DNA from: Hyaloperonospora brassicae
Taxonomy: Eukaryota; Oomycota; Peronosporomycetes; Peronosporales; Peronosporaceae
DNA length: 64,000 nucleotides
Assembly: GCA_947650285.1 (NCBI GenBank)
Contig: CANTFL010000409.1
Coordinates: 1-64,000, forward strand
Direction of reading: 5' to 3'
Positions within the stretch are counted from its first letter, which is position 1, and every line of letters begins with the position of its first letter. A program made the position numbers and the translations under genes. The notes under the pieces are model-generated. The model did not search any database. It was not told the DNA's origin and saw only the letters and a program-made list of their open reading frames with translations. Shown here in pieces: positions 1 to 12,033 of the stretch.

Positions 1-350
1 CAAGTTGACGTCGGCTCCGACATAGAGGTTGCCAGTCAAAAAAGTTGTTACCTATTTGTTTTTGTAAGAATAATAATGATATATGCTTGATGGTCTCCTT
101 TAATTAAACATGCTGAGTTAAATAATAATTATAATACACACAATCGTTAGAGTCATTATTTCGTCGTGGGTTATTGTCGACATGAATTTGTCTCTACATT
201 GACAGGTACTTGCTGCACAATCAAATTCCTCCATTTATGCAATTGTAAATTCAAACCATGCTCGTACTAGACTGGTGACATCACAATCGTGGATGTATCC
301 TAGGGCAACAAGCTTACGTCACGGTTTCTCTGTCAGACTTACAGCCTCTC
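1..350. other. Intergenic, no gene recognised
   Basis: This AT-rich stretch lies downstream (3') of the minus-strand hydrolase gene. Only short, unconvincing open frames occur here. It should hold the 3' untranslated region and polyadenylation region of that gene, but I see no decisive signal. Confidence 0.5.
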
Positions 351-2623
351 TCAGCGCAACCGAAGACAATTTTGCACACGCTCACAAGTCTCATCGATTG
401 CCTTTTGCGCTTCCGGAACTAAATCACCGTATATCAGGAAACCATGTGAAAGTCCCGCGTAAATCTTCAAACTGGATTGCACCTTCAGAAAAGAAAGCCG
501 CGTGTAAAAGTCGACACTATCATCCAGCAATGGATCCAGGTCTCCGACCACAAGCGACGTTGGAGGAAACATTTTCAGTAATGAATCTTCGGCCAGTCCA
601 GGAGACACGCACGGGTCATGGATGTTGAGCTTGTACTGATTCAAATGCCCATGTGAAGGGTAGTACGACGTGAGCGCTAGCTCAAGAATGCCGCGCGGCA
701 GCACCGGGTCATTTTGGTGAATAAAACGCGACGGCGATGGAGACAAGTGCAAATTGAGAGCCGGAAACATGAACACGTTTCCACTTGGCAGGGTCATGCC
801 ATCTTGGATGCATCGAATGCAAAGTGCTGCTCCCATATTGGCACCTGTACAAAGCGAACAGAGTGTGTCAAATAGAACGAACCCACAAAAACGCGCAATG
901 GTACGCACCAGCACTTTCGCCAAACAGCGCAATCTTGCCGGGCTGGAATCCTAGTCCACCGGTGAGAATCCATTTGTACACAGTGTAGCATTGATTCATG
1001 GAGTGCGGGTATTGAATCTCGGGTGCAAGACCGTAATCTATACCACCAAAGTCAGTCAGAAATTGGTGATCAATGGTAATGGCACAAGAATAAGTAATAC
1101 ATACCGACGTAGACGATGACAGCACCCAGCACACGTGCCCAACGTGTTAAGTTGTAATAGTCTTTTGCAATAAATCGTCCGAAGAACCCTCCACCGTGAA
1201 TATATAGGAGAACAGGACGCGTAGAAGGTAACCCGCAACCAACCATTCGGGAAGTCAACGGTGTGCATGCATTTGTCCACGTCCCAGCCTTCACGGAGTC
1301 CATTGACCGAGCGCTATATATATACATGCCGATATCAGACATATTGAGCCGCTTCTCGTTGAGTGCGGATCCGTCAGCGGACAAAAACTGCTCCTGAAAA
1401 ACAGAAAGCTTGGGACACTGAAGGCTTGTTATGAGCCGCACCAGTCGGGACTCGCCAAATACTTGCCAGCCCATCCGAATCACTTCGACATTAGGTTGGT
1501 CAATTAGCGTACGTGTTGTGTACCGTGCTGCTTTCGAACTACGTATCGCGTAGTAAGGTATCGCCATCACAAGAAGTGGGAGGCCAAGAAATTTTAGCAG
1601 AACCTTGTTCTGCGTCCCCAAAACTGAATGCGCAAAAGCGCTGGACGCAGTTAGGACATTAGTACCGATTTTGAAAACGGTAAATCCCCACGGCTCTGAA
1701 GATCGATCGTAAAACTCAGCAGGTAATGGCACTCGCTCAACCAGCAGCGTGGTCGCGTTTTTTAGGTCATCATCGATGTCCGCCTCCATTGGGCTATCAA
1801 TCAAAAGTCGATGGTCGGACGCATTGCTGATAGGCCGCGCGCGTTGTAGCACGTGCTGGCACAGCAGAAACAGTCGTAATGCCATCAGCACGCGCGCATG
1901 GTGCACCTTGATTCGTCTCAAATTTGAAAAGCGATACATGGCTCGATTCCAATAGTCACCAGCAATCACCAGCAGCACTGCCCACTTAATCATGTGCCGG
2001 TTCGGCAAGACTTGCTGCAAGAAATGTCGGAACGACGTGCGCATGCGAAACCTCCTCAGTAGAAATAGAACTGTCACGAATAGAAAAACCGAGGTCCTTG
2101 ACCACTGCTTCTCTCGATCGGGATGGTATCCAGACTGTAGCTCTTTAAGTACCTGGTGAGTTTCTTCAAGCGACTTGGTAGCGTGTCGTAAGAGCGACGC
2201 CACTCCACCTGACAGAATTGTGTACCGCTCGTCCGTTGGGATCAATGGGATGATATCTTTTAACGCAGTTTTAGCACGAAAATCCACCGACGGACGACTC
2301 GCATAGTGCTTCGACGCCATGACGATCTCCTCTTTTATAAAAGTGTACAGCACGCGCTCAAATGATGCAACTGTCAGCGACAAATGCTGCAGCTCGCGTC
2401 CCATTCGGCCATACGTATGCTCCCGGATGATCCGACGCAGGACTTGAATGCAGGATAATACAGCTGTGCTTGCTTCCAACAGCGTCTCGTAGCCACGAAT
2501 GCGCAGCTCCTCTTCGTCTGTCGTCTCCTTTACATCTACGCGCACGCACTTGTCAATGAAGCCCATGAGCTGCACAGAGCTCTGGCTGCGTAGACTATCG
2601 CCAAAGGTGTTTGTGTTGCGCAT
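351..2623 (-). CDS. HSL-family alpha/beta hydrolase (esterase/lipase), 3 exons
   Basis: Model: complement of join(351..844, 909..1037, 1105..2623), 2,142 nt, 713 aa. The frame stays open through both junctions. Introns 1038..1104 (67 bp) and 845..908 (64 bp) start with GTATGT and GTGCGT and end in AG. Removing them rebuilds two family motifs exactly: VDYGLAPE (about residues 506-513) and GESAGAN (nucleophile Ser548). The oxyanion motif HGGG is at 476-479, the acid in LDPLLDD is near Asp653, and SHGF gives His683. The hormone-sensitive-lipase/arylacetamide-deacetylase catalytic set is therefore complete. The N-terminal ~470 residues are unusually long. They hold hydrophobic segments near 178-189, 212-222 and 342-360, so membrane attachment, probably ER, is inferred. 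The substrate is unknown; esters of lipids or xenobiotics are likely from the family. The start at 2623 is the first ATG of the long frame and no better one is visible upstream. Confidence 0.88.
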
Positions 2624-5600
2624 GAGATGCCGATATTGTTTTTCTGACGGATTGGATTATGTGCTTCGTTGCTATCTCTTCTTTTATCTTACAAGTAAAA
2701 TCTTTCTTCACGTCGGAAACGATGAGATTCTGCATGTGTCTTTTCATCGATAATCCCTCAATTACCAATCGAGCAAGCGCATAAACTCTACGAAAGAATA
2801 TTCCCTTCACACGTTTTATGGGCATAACTGCGGAGGATTACGTTAAGGTAAGTTTGCTTGCAACACCATCTTGCCGACATTCGGTGACTTCGTCAAAACA
2901 AGCAAGGCCCTCGCCACAGGTCGGACACGCATGACAATTAAGTGACACTTGTTGTGACTATCGATGTCGACGTAGTTAGTTGTAGCGCCGAGAGTAAAGT
3001 GATGCTTCGTGAGCGCATGAGAGCCAGTTATGGACGTTGCGCACAAATTGACAAAAGTGTTTTACGGCGTAGAAACCCACAAAGTCCATGGTGATTTCTT
3101 ATGACAAATGTGCACAAAAGCAACAAAAGCAGTCAGTTGTGCTAGTATGTATCAAGAATGCCGAGGCGATAGGTGTACAGGATTACAATGCCGGCAAAAG
3201 TCGCGCTGAAGATGAAGGCACATAATTTATATCAAGTCCGATCAACATGAAGCCGAACATGTACGCATTTTCTAGTTGTCAAGATATCCTTTTGCTGCTG
3301 TCCGATCAAATGCGTAGTTAATACCTGACGAAGCTTTCACATGTAATCATAACAACAGGTGAGCAGATGACGTTGCAAATATTGATTTGATACCCAACGC
3401 CGCCTGTTTTGGGAGGCGCTCATGTATAAACGACGAGGTGTTAAGTCAACTGCGGCGGATCCGCCCTGCGAAAGGTTATGATAAAATTATGCGCGCGTGT
3501 TGATCATACTGTAATCGTGGCCTTGCGCATAAAGTTGCAGCAATCATTATGTGCTATTACATCGGTAGAATTGAAAATACTGCTGGTGGCATGCCATTAT
3601 TGATAGAAGTGATTGCGTCGGTTCAACGGCTTCCAATTATAAAGCTGGTCCATGCGCTTGCCGTCGTGTTCGTCTTAGGCGATGCGCATGACAGTTTGTT
3701 AGGTTGCCTCATTGACTATGAACTAGACACCAATCATAATGGATAGAACCGTTTCTATGCTACACCCATCGCTTCTATGAAGGATAGTTGCGAGTTCATG
3801 TCAATTGTATGATCAGCGTATTGCCTTCAGCTTGAGATCCTCCAACGTTTCAGAATTCAACACATATTTGAATTAAGATTTCGCAAATATAAACATGAAG
3901 TCTACAACTGTTTTTTGTGAAGCACTCATGCGCCAATGTTATCAAAATCAATATTTAGGCCTCATGGTGCCTTAACTAAGCACTAACCGCATCAATCGGT
4001 GAGCACCGATTCAATTTCGACCACTACAGGTCTTTCGAAATAATGCGTGACGCACTAGCCTCACAGGTACCACTCGGGAACCCTGATTCTAGCGAGAAAG
4101 GCCTTTTAAAGAAGCTTGAATAACTTATCCTCATTGAATTTATCATTCGAAAGCCGATGCTGCTAATATTGTATTTGCATGAAAATCATTTTTTACGCGG
4201 CGAACAGGCTTCACGAACGCAATAAGTTGTTTATTATTTTCAAAAGGAAGCCACAGCTACACAATAAGGTATTTGTGAGCACAGGTCTTAGTAGCGATTC
4301 GCAGTGCATTCACAAACGGCCCTCCCAAATTCGAAATCATGAATTCTTCCAAGTAATAATATGGATCTACACAATACACGATTCGCCAACGCAACATTTA
4401 CCTCCCATCGTAGCGTTGCATCCTGCGCTTTTACAGATGAAGAAAGCTTGGGATACAAATTGGCAGTAAAGGAACGTGCAGCAAAGTCTCACGTACACTA
4501 GAAGTATAGAAGGTGCGCGTTATCAAGCGGTGACGCTTAGTCGACGTAAAATAGAAGTATCATAAAGATAGTACATTTTGGAGACTATGACTTTCTATGT
4601 TATCGAGGCTTAATTCAACCAAGAACATGTATGGCGGCTTCTGCCTCACCACTCATTGAGCATGTCCGACATTGATTGGTAATTTGATGGGATGACATCT
4701 TGGCGTCTTTTTCAGCCAAAACAATTGTTTGTGATTAAAAGATTTATCATATATAACCGAAATGAGAATATTTATATCGATATTTCTAAAAATTTCATTA
4801 GAATGTTTTTAAATAGCTCTTGAACAACCCAGTATTGACACTCCGATTCACATACACGTGGTGCTCAATCGCAGGGTTACAATGTAGTGACTTTTACTCC
4901 TTTTTTGCTATTTTTCCACAGTTCAATTTCTGCCCTAATTCGCAATCTACACAGGAGCGAAAGTAGAATGTCTGATGGATCATTCTCTCTTTCAGAAAAT
5001 TGCAGGCGGTCGTTATATATATATTAAGCAACAATTATACACATATTGTTGAATGTAAAAGACGTAAAGGCAATTTGGAAGGTTTGATGTGGGCGTTTAT
5101 GTTTAATTGTGCCCCATATCCACAATGTAGTGGCTGAGAATGAGTTATATTGAGGAACGATTAGCGACCAGCAATACCCTGAATTTTTCATTATGTACAA
5201 GCGGTACAATTTGATGCGAGTTTTAGGAGATTGTAGTTAATAGTACCACGAAGCCATACCGGTTATGGAGTGCGTCGATTCTTACTGGTAGACGTGGCGA
5301 CGTCGACAATGAAGCTCTTACTAATATTGGAGCAAATGAATCAATGGATAAGAACATGTAGGCAAGTATGAATAAGATGCTGTAGTAAGTGGGAGATAGA
5401 ATTGTCATAGTTACAAATGCTAAAGTTACGTCATAGCAATAGCATTTCTAAAATTGCGATAGTTCTGGCCCAAAATATGTTGCATGGCGCCTAAGCATTG
5501 TCAGAGACGACTAATTCTGCATACACTCTGTTGTCCGACATTAGGAACTCTGTAACGTTGACTCTACAATCGATATGATACTTTACCTTTGAAAGCAGCA

Positions 5601-5762
5601 ATACAGTGTATGGAAGTTTAAACAAGGCTGACACATTTTTTATCATCCCAACGAAGTGATCAGTTACCACTCGTTGGACAAATGATTGACGTTCTGGTAG
5701 TGAAAGCCTACTCCGAAGCACCTGTTTTCATCTAGCACCTTGTTTTCATCTAGAATATAGGT
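2624..5762. other. Intergenic; no convincing gene
   Basis: About 3.1 kb separates the hydrolase start from the ALG12 stop. Open frames are short (up to 103 codons) and lack recognisable domains. The first few hundred bases should contain the hydrolase promoter. Between 5720 and 5760 the motif TTTTCATCTAG occurs twice in a short tandem repeat. A minus-strand frame at 5491..5721 (76 codons) has a possible GTAAAG donor, but I cannot tie it to any gene. Confidence 0.5.
3994..4011. repeat. 8-bp perfect inverted repeat
   Basis: AATCGGTG and CACCGATT flank a 2-bp centre, making a near-perfect 18-bp palindrome in intergenic DNA. It could be a dimeric protein-binding site or chance; nothing around it decides. 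Confidence 0.4.
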
Positions 5763-7782
5763 TTACAATTGGCTAGATGCGACTTCGCGGTTCCGCATGA
5801 GAGAGATCAGCTTTGTGGTCTGAAAAGTTATGCTGTAGCCGGTGATTTGGATACCAGAAAAGGCATCGAATCCGGCGACGTATTCAAACATCTCTTCAAA
5901 CGACGCAGGATCCGCGGCCGTCAGTATATAGTCAAACTTCGCCAACTGCTCCACCGACGTCAACGATTCATCCTTCGAGTACCTACAACCGTATACAAGG
6001 TCAGATGACAGCGCCAGTGTTGCATATTGAGGCTTGTTGTAATACATACCCCCAGGCGGAAAATTCTTCTCCAAAGCGGGACACGCCAGTCATAGCGGCT
6101 GGAACATCAACATGCACGCTTCGGTGCATTCCGCGTTCACTTTTGAATGCTTGATGCAAATGCATGAACGCTTCGCCACCTTCATAAGTATACGTCAATA
6201 TGGACACCAAATTATATGAAAGATGAAAGCGAAAGCATTACCAGGGTAATTGGATGTAGCAGCCATGAGGAAGAACAGCGTGCCTACACACGAGAGAAAA
6301 AGACAGCCAATGGCTCCAGCGAAAGCGAAGCGTACCTACACAAAGGAGGGAGATCGGCTAAATGCAAGAGGAAACGAGATCTATCTGCGGCAATATCTGC
6401 TTACTTTGCTTTTCTTGCGGTATAGTTTTGCCAGTCCCTTCGTAATTGTAACACCATTACAAACAATACGTCAGCCGTCGAGGTCACAGTGAGATCACAG
6501 CGCGTAAATACATACCACTGCGGACACCATATTCAGTATCGGGATAGCATTAAAGATGAAGCGGAGCTCCTTGTGGGGCAGAAAAGAGTAAAGAGCTACG
6601 TAGACGAATGCGGGCCACGCCACTGATACGACACTCCAATCCGTAAGCGGCGTCGCCTTTAACGAACACGCGATATCATGCAGCGATCGGCAGTGTAGGA
6701 GAGCCGGGAACAGCGTGCTATCAATGTACGAGCAACAAGTATGGTCAGCAAACGTCGAACGTTTTAGCCCAATTTTATATCGTAACACGACAGACCTGAG
6801 GCCAAGCGGAATCATGAGCGCCGTCGATTGCAAAGCTCGAGGTAGCGCTGAGGTAAAGTACCACAGCGGCGGGTTCACACCCCACTCGCTGCTTTTGTTC
6901 TGCACAATGTTAAACCACAACACCTCACCCTCCGGCCAGAGCCAACGCTGCCAGAAGTACGAATCTACTAGAACTGTCGCAATGAGCGACAGAACAGCCG
7001 CCGACAACCCCCAGCATACGATTTGAGGCAAGGACGCACGACGCGACAGCAACATGCTCAGCACTAATGGTGCGAGCAACACTACCGTATCGCCGCGGAA
7101 CACCACCGTTGCAACAGTGATCAGAAACACGCACCGCTGCCACTTGCCCTACGCGATATGACACGCCAAGTTAAACATAACTCTCCCAAAAAAAGACGAA
7201 ACTGTAAGCGCACCCGGAGCCAAAATCCCAGTCCAAGTAGCACCAACGCCTACATAACCACATCGAGTTAGTTTGTCGACGCTACCTCAAGTGTCCGTCC
7301 ATGCCAATGCCATATCTCTTTCTTACCAGTGCGTACACATTTGGCAGAGTACGGCTTATGTAGAAGAGCAAGTGAAATTGGCAGGTACAGATGAGTAGAA
7401 GAAATCGACTGGTGTCCCGACCGAAGCGCATTCCCACACCATCGCCGAAGAACACCAAGGCCCCCAGCGTTAGCATACCCAGCACCCATCGTGTCGCCAA
7501 TTGCACCCAGATCTTTTGCCCCCCTAGTGCAAAGATGATCCAAATAATAGGGCGACTGATCGCCGCCACAACCAATGAGCCTAAAAAAGTGCGGGGTACC
7601 ACCCCCGGGAACTCTAAATGGTCGAATTGCGATACGTTTCGGACCCCGAGAACAAGTAGATCGTGTGTCGCTTGTAAATTGAAACTTTCTTCTACCTTGG
7701 AGAAGGGACAGAGCAAGAGATATGCCGTCATGGCTGAAGCTGCCAATAGCTCGGCACGACGGCCACGCATTAGCAGCTCCAT
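5763..7782 (-). CDS. ALG12: ALG12: dolichyl-P-Man:Man7GlcNAc2-PP-dolichol alpha-1,6-mannosyltransferase
   Basis: This multi-pass ER membrane enzyme (GT22 family) adds the eighth mannose of the lipid-linked N-glycan precursor. Model: complement of join(5763..5982, 6050..6179, 6242..6335, 6405..6437, 6516..6717, 6796..7148, 7214..7249, 7327..7782), 1,524 nt, 507 aa. All junctions keep frame. Visible family motifs: KVEESFNLQATHD (29-41), SRTLPN near the end of exon 1, VDSYFW and WPEG in exon 3, HKELRF (about 330-335) in exon 4, NYPGG across the exon 6/7 junction, and VDVPAAMTGVSRF in exon 7. Exons 2 (36 nt) and 5 (33 nt) are micro-exons. They were accepted because they restore hydrophobic or lysine-rich family segments and sit between good splice sites. 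The intron 6718..6795 is a multiple of 3 and open in frame, so it could be retained (533 aa). I favour removal because it has CAG|GTCTGT, a CTGACC branch site and typical size. The length is close to that of other ALG12 proteins. Confidence 0.92.
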
Positions 7783-9430
7783 GGGCTCTGTCTGTAGTAT
7801 TAGGTCACCTGAGCTGTCCTTTAGTCAGAAATTTTCAATGGTCAATTAGAGCTAATCTTCGTGAAATTAAGGAGACTTACAACCACTTTAAGGAGCAACG
7901 TGTGGATACAAGGGACTAAAACTTATAGTGTAATAAAGAGCCTTTGCAATAAGTGTTCAAGAAGTTGGTTACAATGAGCTGCATATTTTGTTTTTCCGAC
8001 TTCTTGTACAATTATACACGAAGGAGGAATTGCAGCTCCATTGTAACCTTACCGATACCACACAATTTGCTACAAATGCGTCAATTAAAAGAATGATATT
8101 TGTTGGCAGCCTTCGAGCCTTTCCAATCACTGTGTTAGAGGTCTGGACCATCCAGAGTCTCTTTCGGAGGACGAAAGTCAATCGCAATGACGATCTTATC
8201 AAGCTAGCTTTTCGAAATATTCGATGCCTTTAATGTAGACAAAGGATTATCGAATAACCAAAAGACTTGCGCAAGTGCTGCCAAATAGAATCGGCTGAGA
8301 TGGTCTAGCTCTATCAACGTCACTGCAGCCGAGCCTAAACTTGCTGCAAGGCGTCAACAGTGACCAAGCGTGAAGCGCGTAACTACGATCACTTTTGTTA
8401 CCCAGTTTTCAATCTAACAGGACCACAAGCCTTTAAAGTTTTATCGGCAAACCATCAAACGCTGAAGTGCATGGTAGCGATAAGCATGCAAATAAAGAGA
8501 GAAGCAATCATTTGCCTATTTAAGTGTTTAATAATCAACAGCAAATGATTTCGCTACTACTAAGTAAGGGATCATGTATAGAGCACTATAAGTTCACAAG
8601 AATCTAGATAAAAACAAATGCCGGAATTTAAAGTCTTCTAAATATCAAACAGGGAATTTCTTAAAAGTTTTTATTACTTTTTTCATAAAGTATTTTTGTT
8701 TACCGAAAGTTATAGGTACAAAATTTTATGCCGCCTCAAACTAAATAAACAATAATTAAAGTCAATATTTCACGCACGAAATTGTATTGATATGAGAACA
8801 TAACGAAACACTGAAGTTTAAATTAAAACATAAAAAATACAACGAAGGTAAAAGCCACACATTTAAATGCCTCATCGTCAAAACTTTACATCCGGCGACA
8901 ATGAAAACTGCTGGCAACGGCGTCAACCTTGGGAAGACACAAACATAAATGACGGTTGTTCGTCATAAGATTTAGGAGGCGGGCGCACATATTTTTGCTC
9001 ACGTTTATACGCCAGTCGCGACGACATATTGAGTTCTGCTATTGTGACGAAGTGGGTTCTCCAACGTGCGTGATGGGGCTCAACACACTCACTTCGCCAG
9101 ACTGCCGACTTACAGAGGGGGTACCCCGATAACACATATGGACCTTGACTCACCTTGTGTACCCGTGTGCTGGTGAATTGCACTCCTCCGTAGACTGGGA
9201 TGGAGACTGGGACGTGCTAGCTTTGGCAGAGGAAGGCCTTGGGCTCCGATTAAATATGCTTCACTCGGTGGCCAGTAGGTGGACACTCGATCGACTTGGT
9301 CAAGAGTAGGCCTATAGTCAAATAGTTCAATAACCTTGTCGCTCCTGGCCTATTCTTTGTTGTTCCGGAGGTATGAACCACCTGGCCTTTGCTCTTCTCT
9401 CTGACCACTGAGTCGGTAGGCAGCTTCCAA
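7783..9430. other. Upstream region of ALG12 and intergenic
   Basis: The first few hundred bases should hold the ALG12 promoter. The stretch 8,560-8,880 is very AT-rich. A minus-strand frame at 8923..9183 (86 codons) is basic and cysteine-poor and matches nothing I know. No RNA gene or transposon motif is seen. Confidence 0.45.
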
Positions 9431-9439
9431 TAGCGGGTC

Positions 9440-9705
9440 TTGGAAGGATTGCTACTTGACGAACCCTTAGATTAAATACTTCATGGGTTTCTACTTGTGC
9501 TTGGTCTCGCCATGCAACTGTCATCAACGGGAGGGGTGGGGTAAAGTATATCCCATCCCCATTACAGTCTGGCAGACCTAGCGGTAATTTGGGGGATCCT
9601 CTTGACGAACTTACAAGCCAAATAAGTACAGAAGTTCTTCCTGCACTTGGTTTTGCTATGCAGCTATCTTTAACGGGGAGAGGCCAAACTATATTCCATT
9701 TCCGA
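9440..9705. repeat. Diverged tandem duplication, period 146 bp
   Basis: Two related segments, about 9440-9563 and 9586-9705, align at a constant offset of 146. CTTGACGAAC occurs at 9455 and 9601, and ATGCA followed by A/G-CT at 9512 and 9658. Between them the text is recognisably related with many substitutions. This is an old duplication, perhaps part of a dead mobile element; no coding function is seen. Confidence 0.6.
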
Positions 9706-9871
9706 AACATGCGTGCACACCAAGTGCAAGCTCCTTTCAATAAGACGAAGAAGTACCAAGTATATCGCAAAATGAGAATTTCGATTATCCTTATATCCTT
9801 GACTCCGTTACAATTTCCTTACCTCGTTCCTAATTCCTCGATTTGCTCAAACAAAAGTAGCTTGACCTCAA

Positions 9872-10046
9872 AAGGTCCAACGTCCACCTTACAGGACAGG
9901 ATTCACCTTACGGGACAGGATTCACCTTGAAGCACCCGAGGTCCACTAAAAGCGACCGAGGTTCACTAAAAGCGACCGAGGTTCACTTTGTATGACCCGA
10001 GGTCTACTCTGAAGGATCCGAGGTCCACCTTGAGGGACCGGGGTCT
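9872..10046. repeat. Degenerate minisatellite, ~22-26 bp unit
   Basis: About seven degenerate copies of a motif like GACCCGAGGTCCACTTTGA occur head to tail. Two adjacent units (GCGACCGAGGTTCACTAAAA) are identical and the rest differ by substitutions and small indels. Confidence 0.65.
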
Positions 10047-10793
10047 TCCGATAAGGGACATGTTCGACTCCTTTCATTACCATTTTACCAGTCCTCCGGC
10101 AATCATTTATCCTCGGTTGGTGTTGTGGGTCTGTTCCTCCAAATGTCTCGTGGGATTCGTGACCCTTTTCTCCTTGTCACCCTTTCCTTGAGGAGTGAAT
10201 CTTTAATCCTTCGGTGCGCTTGCCTTCGGGTCCATCATTTCCAATAATTACTTCGGCACATATTCCTGTACAACAACAAAAGTGGGAGGGCGTTTCGTGT
10301 CTTCGAGTGATTATAGACGCTGCAAGGCGTTTTGTGTCAATCCAGAATGCAGCTTTGCAGTCTTTTGTGTATAGTAGAGAATTTGAGGCGCCTGAATCGT
10401 TTGCGGACCACATATGCGACGCGACGCGGGTTTACTTGGCTTCTTGAGAAGCGAAACGTGTACAGAAGTCGTCATTTGTTGCTATACTTGACTCGGCCTT
10501 CCTGTTCATCATTAATAAGGGTCGTGACGCCTGTCCAGCTGAGCTTCAGAAGAATCTGACAGCTGATGGGCGTCTATTGACGTACCAGACATGTGTCGAC
10601 GCGCGCATCAAGCTCAAACGCAACTATTTGATGAATATCGCACGCATTACCGTCTCATCTTGTCATAAGTACTCGAAATGATCAAGCGTGGACACAAGGT
10701 ATCTATCGGGTTGCGCGAAGGGGATCTGTCGGGTCTTCGTCGAATACAAGCCAGACATTCATGTGCTTTCAAGTTCGCAGATTGCGAAATCAA

Positions 10794-11108
10794 CTGGATG
10801 GTACATTTATAGAGTATAAGCATGGCAGATTTCTCCTTGTCGCTTGCTTCAACAACAGCATAAAGGGGATTTATAGCGATTGCTTGGGTGTCAGGCAAGA
10901 GAAAAAAAATTGGTCATAACTCTTCGATTTTCTTCTACGCTTACGAAAAAACACAATTTTTTAGTTCCTACCGCGACAAGGGTCACATCCCGGCGAAGCA
11001 AATTAAAGTAGGCGACATTAATCATGTTGTTTTGGGTTCAGCACATGCTCGGAAATTCAACGCCAAGTTTTGCTATGCGACGCTAAGTGAGGAGAAGCGG
11101 ATCGAATA
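10794..11108 (+). pseudogene. MULE transposase relic, first DDE-aspartate region
   Basis: In the frame starting at 10794 the translation reads LDGTFIEYKHGRFLLVACFN and continues with IYSDCLGV. This fits the block around the first catalytic Asp of Mutator-like (MULE) transposases, where a LDGTH-like motif precedes LLVA and PLAFG. The Asp codon is 10797-10799. The frame runs on to 11108 without further clear motifs. The link to the C-terminal part near 12.0-12.9 kb (same strand) is broken by a minisatellite and frame changes, so this is a dead copy. Sequence from 10.2 to 10.8 kb may be its N-terminal part, but I see no sure domain there. Confidence 0.55.
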
Positions 11109-11190
11109 ATGGTGTGAGGAATGTGCTGAAGAAAAGCTAACCTGGTACCCGGACAAGGAAAGAGGTTCAGTTGGGTGGATCATGACAATA

Positions 11191-11404
11191 GGATCCGACC
11201 CGAGAGGGAATCCGATATAAAAGAAGACCCGATCGAAGAAGAGATCCGATCGAAGAGGAGGTCCTATTTTAAGAGGAATTCGGTCCAAGAGGGATCCGAT
11301 CACGATCCAAAAGGGATCCGATCTCAAAAAAATTCAATGTGAGAAGAGATCTGATCTGAGAAGAGGTCCGATCTGAAAGGGGATTCGATCCAAGATCAGA
11401 TCCT
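11191..11404. repeat. Degenerate purine-rich minisatellite, ~18-24 bp unit
   Basis: Around ten degenerate head-to-tail copies of a motif like GATCCGATCNAAGAAGAGG appear, with recurrent GATCCGATC and GATCTGATC cores. They interrupt the region that should hold the middle of the MULE transposase relic. Confidence 0.65.
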
Positions 11405-12033
11405 AACCTTTGCAAAGGGTGGGGGATAAATTAAGGCGTCTACGACGTACAAGAGACAAAGTTATTCATTGAACGACGCGTTGTGAGTAACTTAAATGTA
11501 AATGGGGTAGGTTATAGGTTTACCTATCGGTTGGCCAACTTTTAAAAGAGTTCAATTTACTTTAAAGACACATGGCATCTCTTCAGGGCTGAATATTTGG
11601 TCTCTTGGCGAAACAAAGAGTTGCGCCGGCTGTGCATATAAGTGTCGCACCTAGGTCATTTGGCCAGGTGAGTTTAGGACTATAACAAACTTCAAGACAA
11701 CTGCGATAGTACGCAGCAAGAAAACTAGGGTGATCAAGATCGCAAGACCGCTTAAGTGGTCGGAATATCAAGCAAATCGAGATCTACGTACTGTACAAGG
11801 CGATCTAGTTGAGATTAGGGTGGCTCATATCGAGTACCTACAAGTGACCTGTGATTGCGTGAGGACTTCCACGCCATCTCCCTCTCCCCAGACACGGTCA
11901 ATTTTAGCACCTCTACGAGTCCACCGAGAAGAGTGCATCTTGCCTAACGACGGGTACACAAGGTGAAGAAAGAACCAAGCACGAAAACGGATTACCCTCT
12001 CCGATAGTCGGTCATCTGAACGACAGTGGAGAG

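Noticed and set aside
2843..3046. Minus frame ending in KSPNVGKMVLQANLP, resembling the end of a quinone oxidoreductase; plus strand GDFVKTSKAL, resembling the start of a porin
   Set aside because: Each match is about 10-15 residues, on opposite strands of the same DNA, with no further domain support nearby.
3549..3746. 65-codon plus frame with hydrophobic segment
   Set aside because: No family match, no splice context, and isolated in AT-rich DNA.
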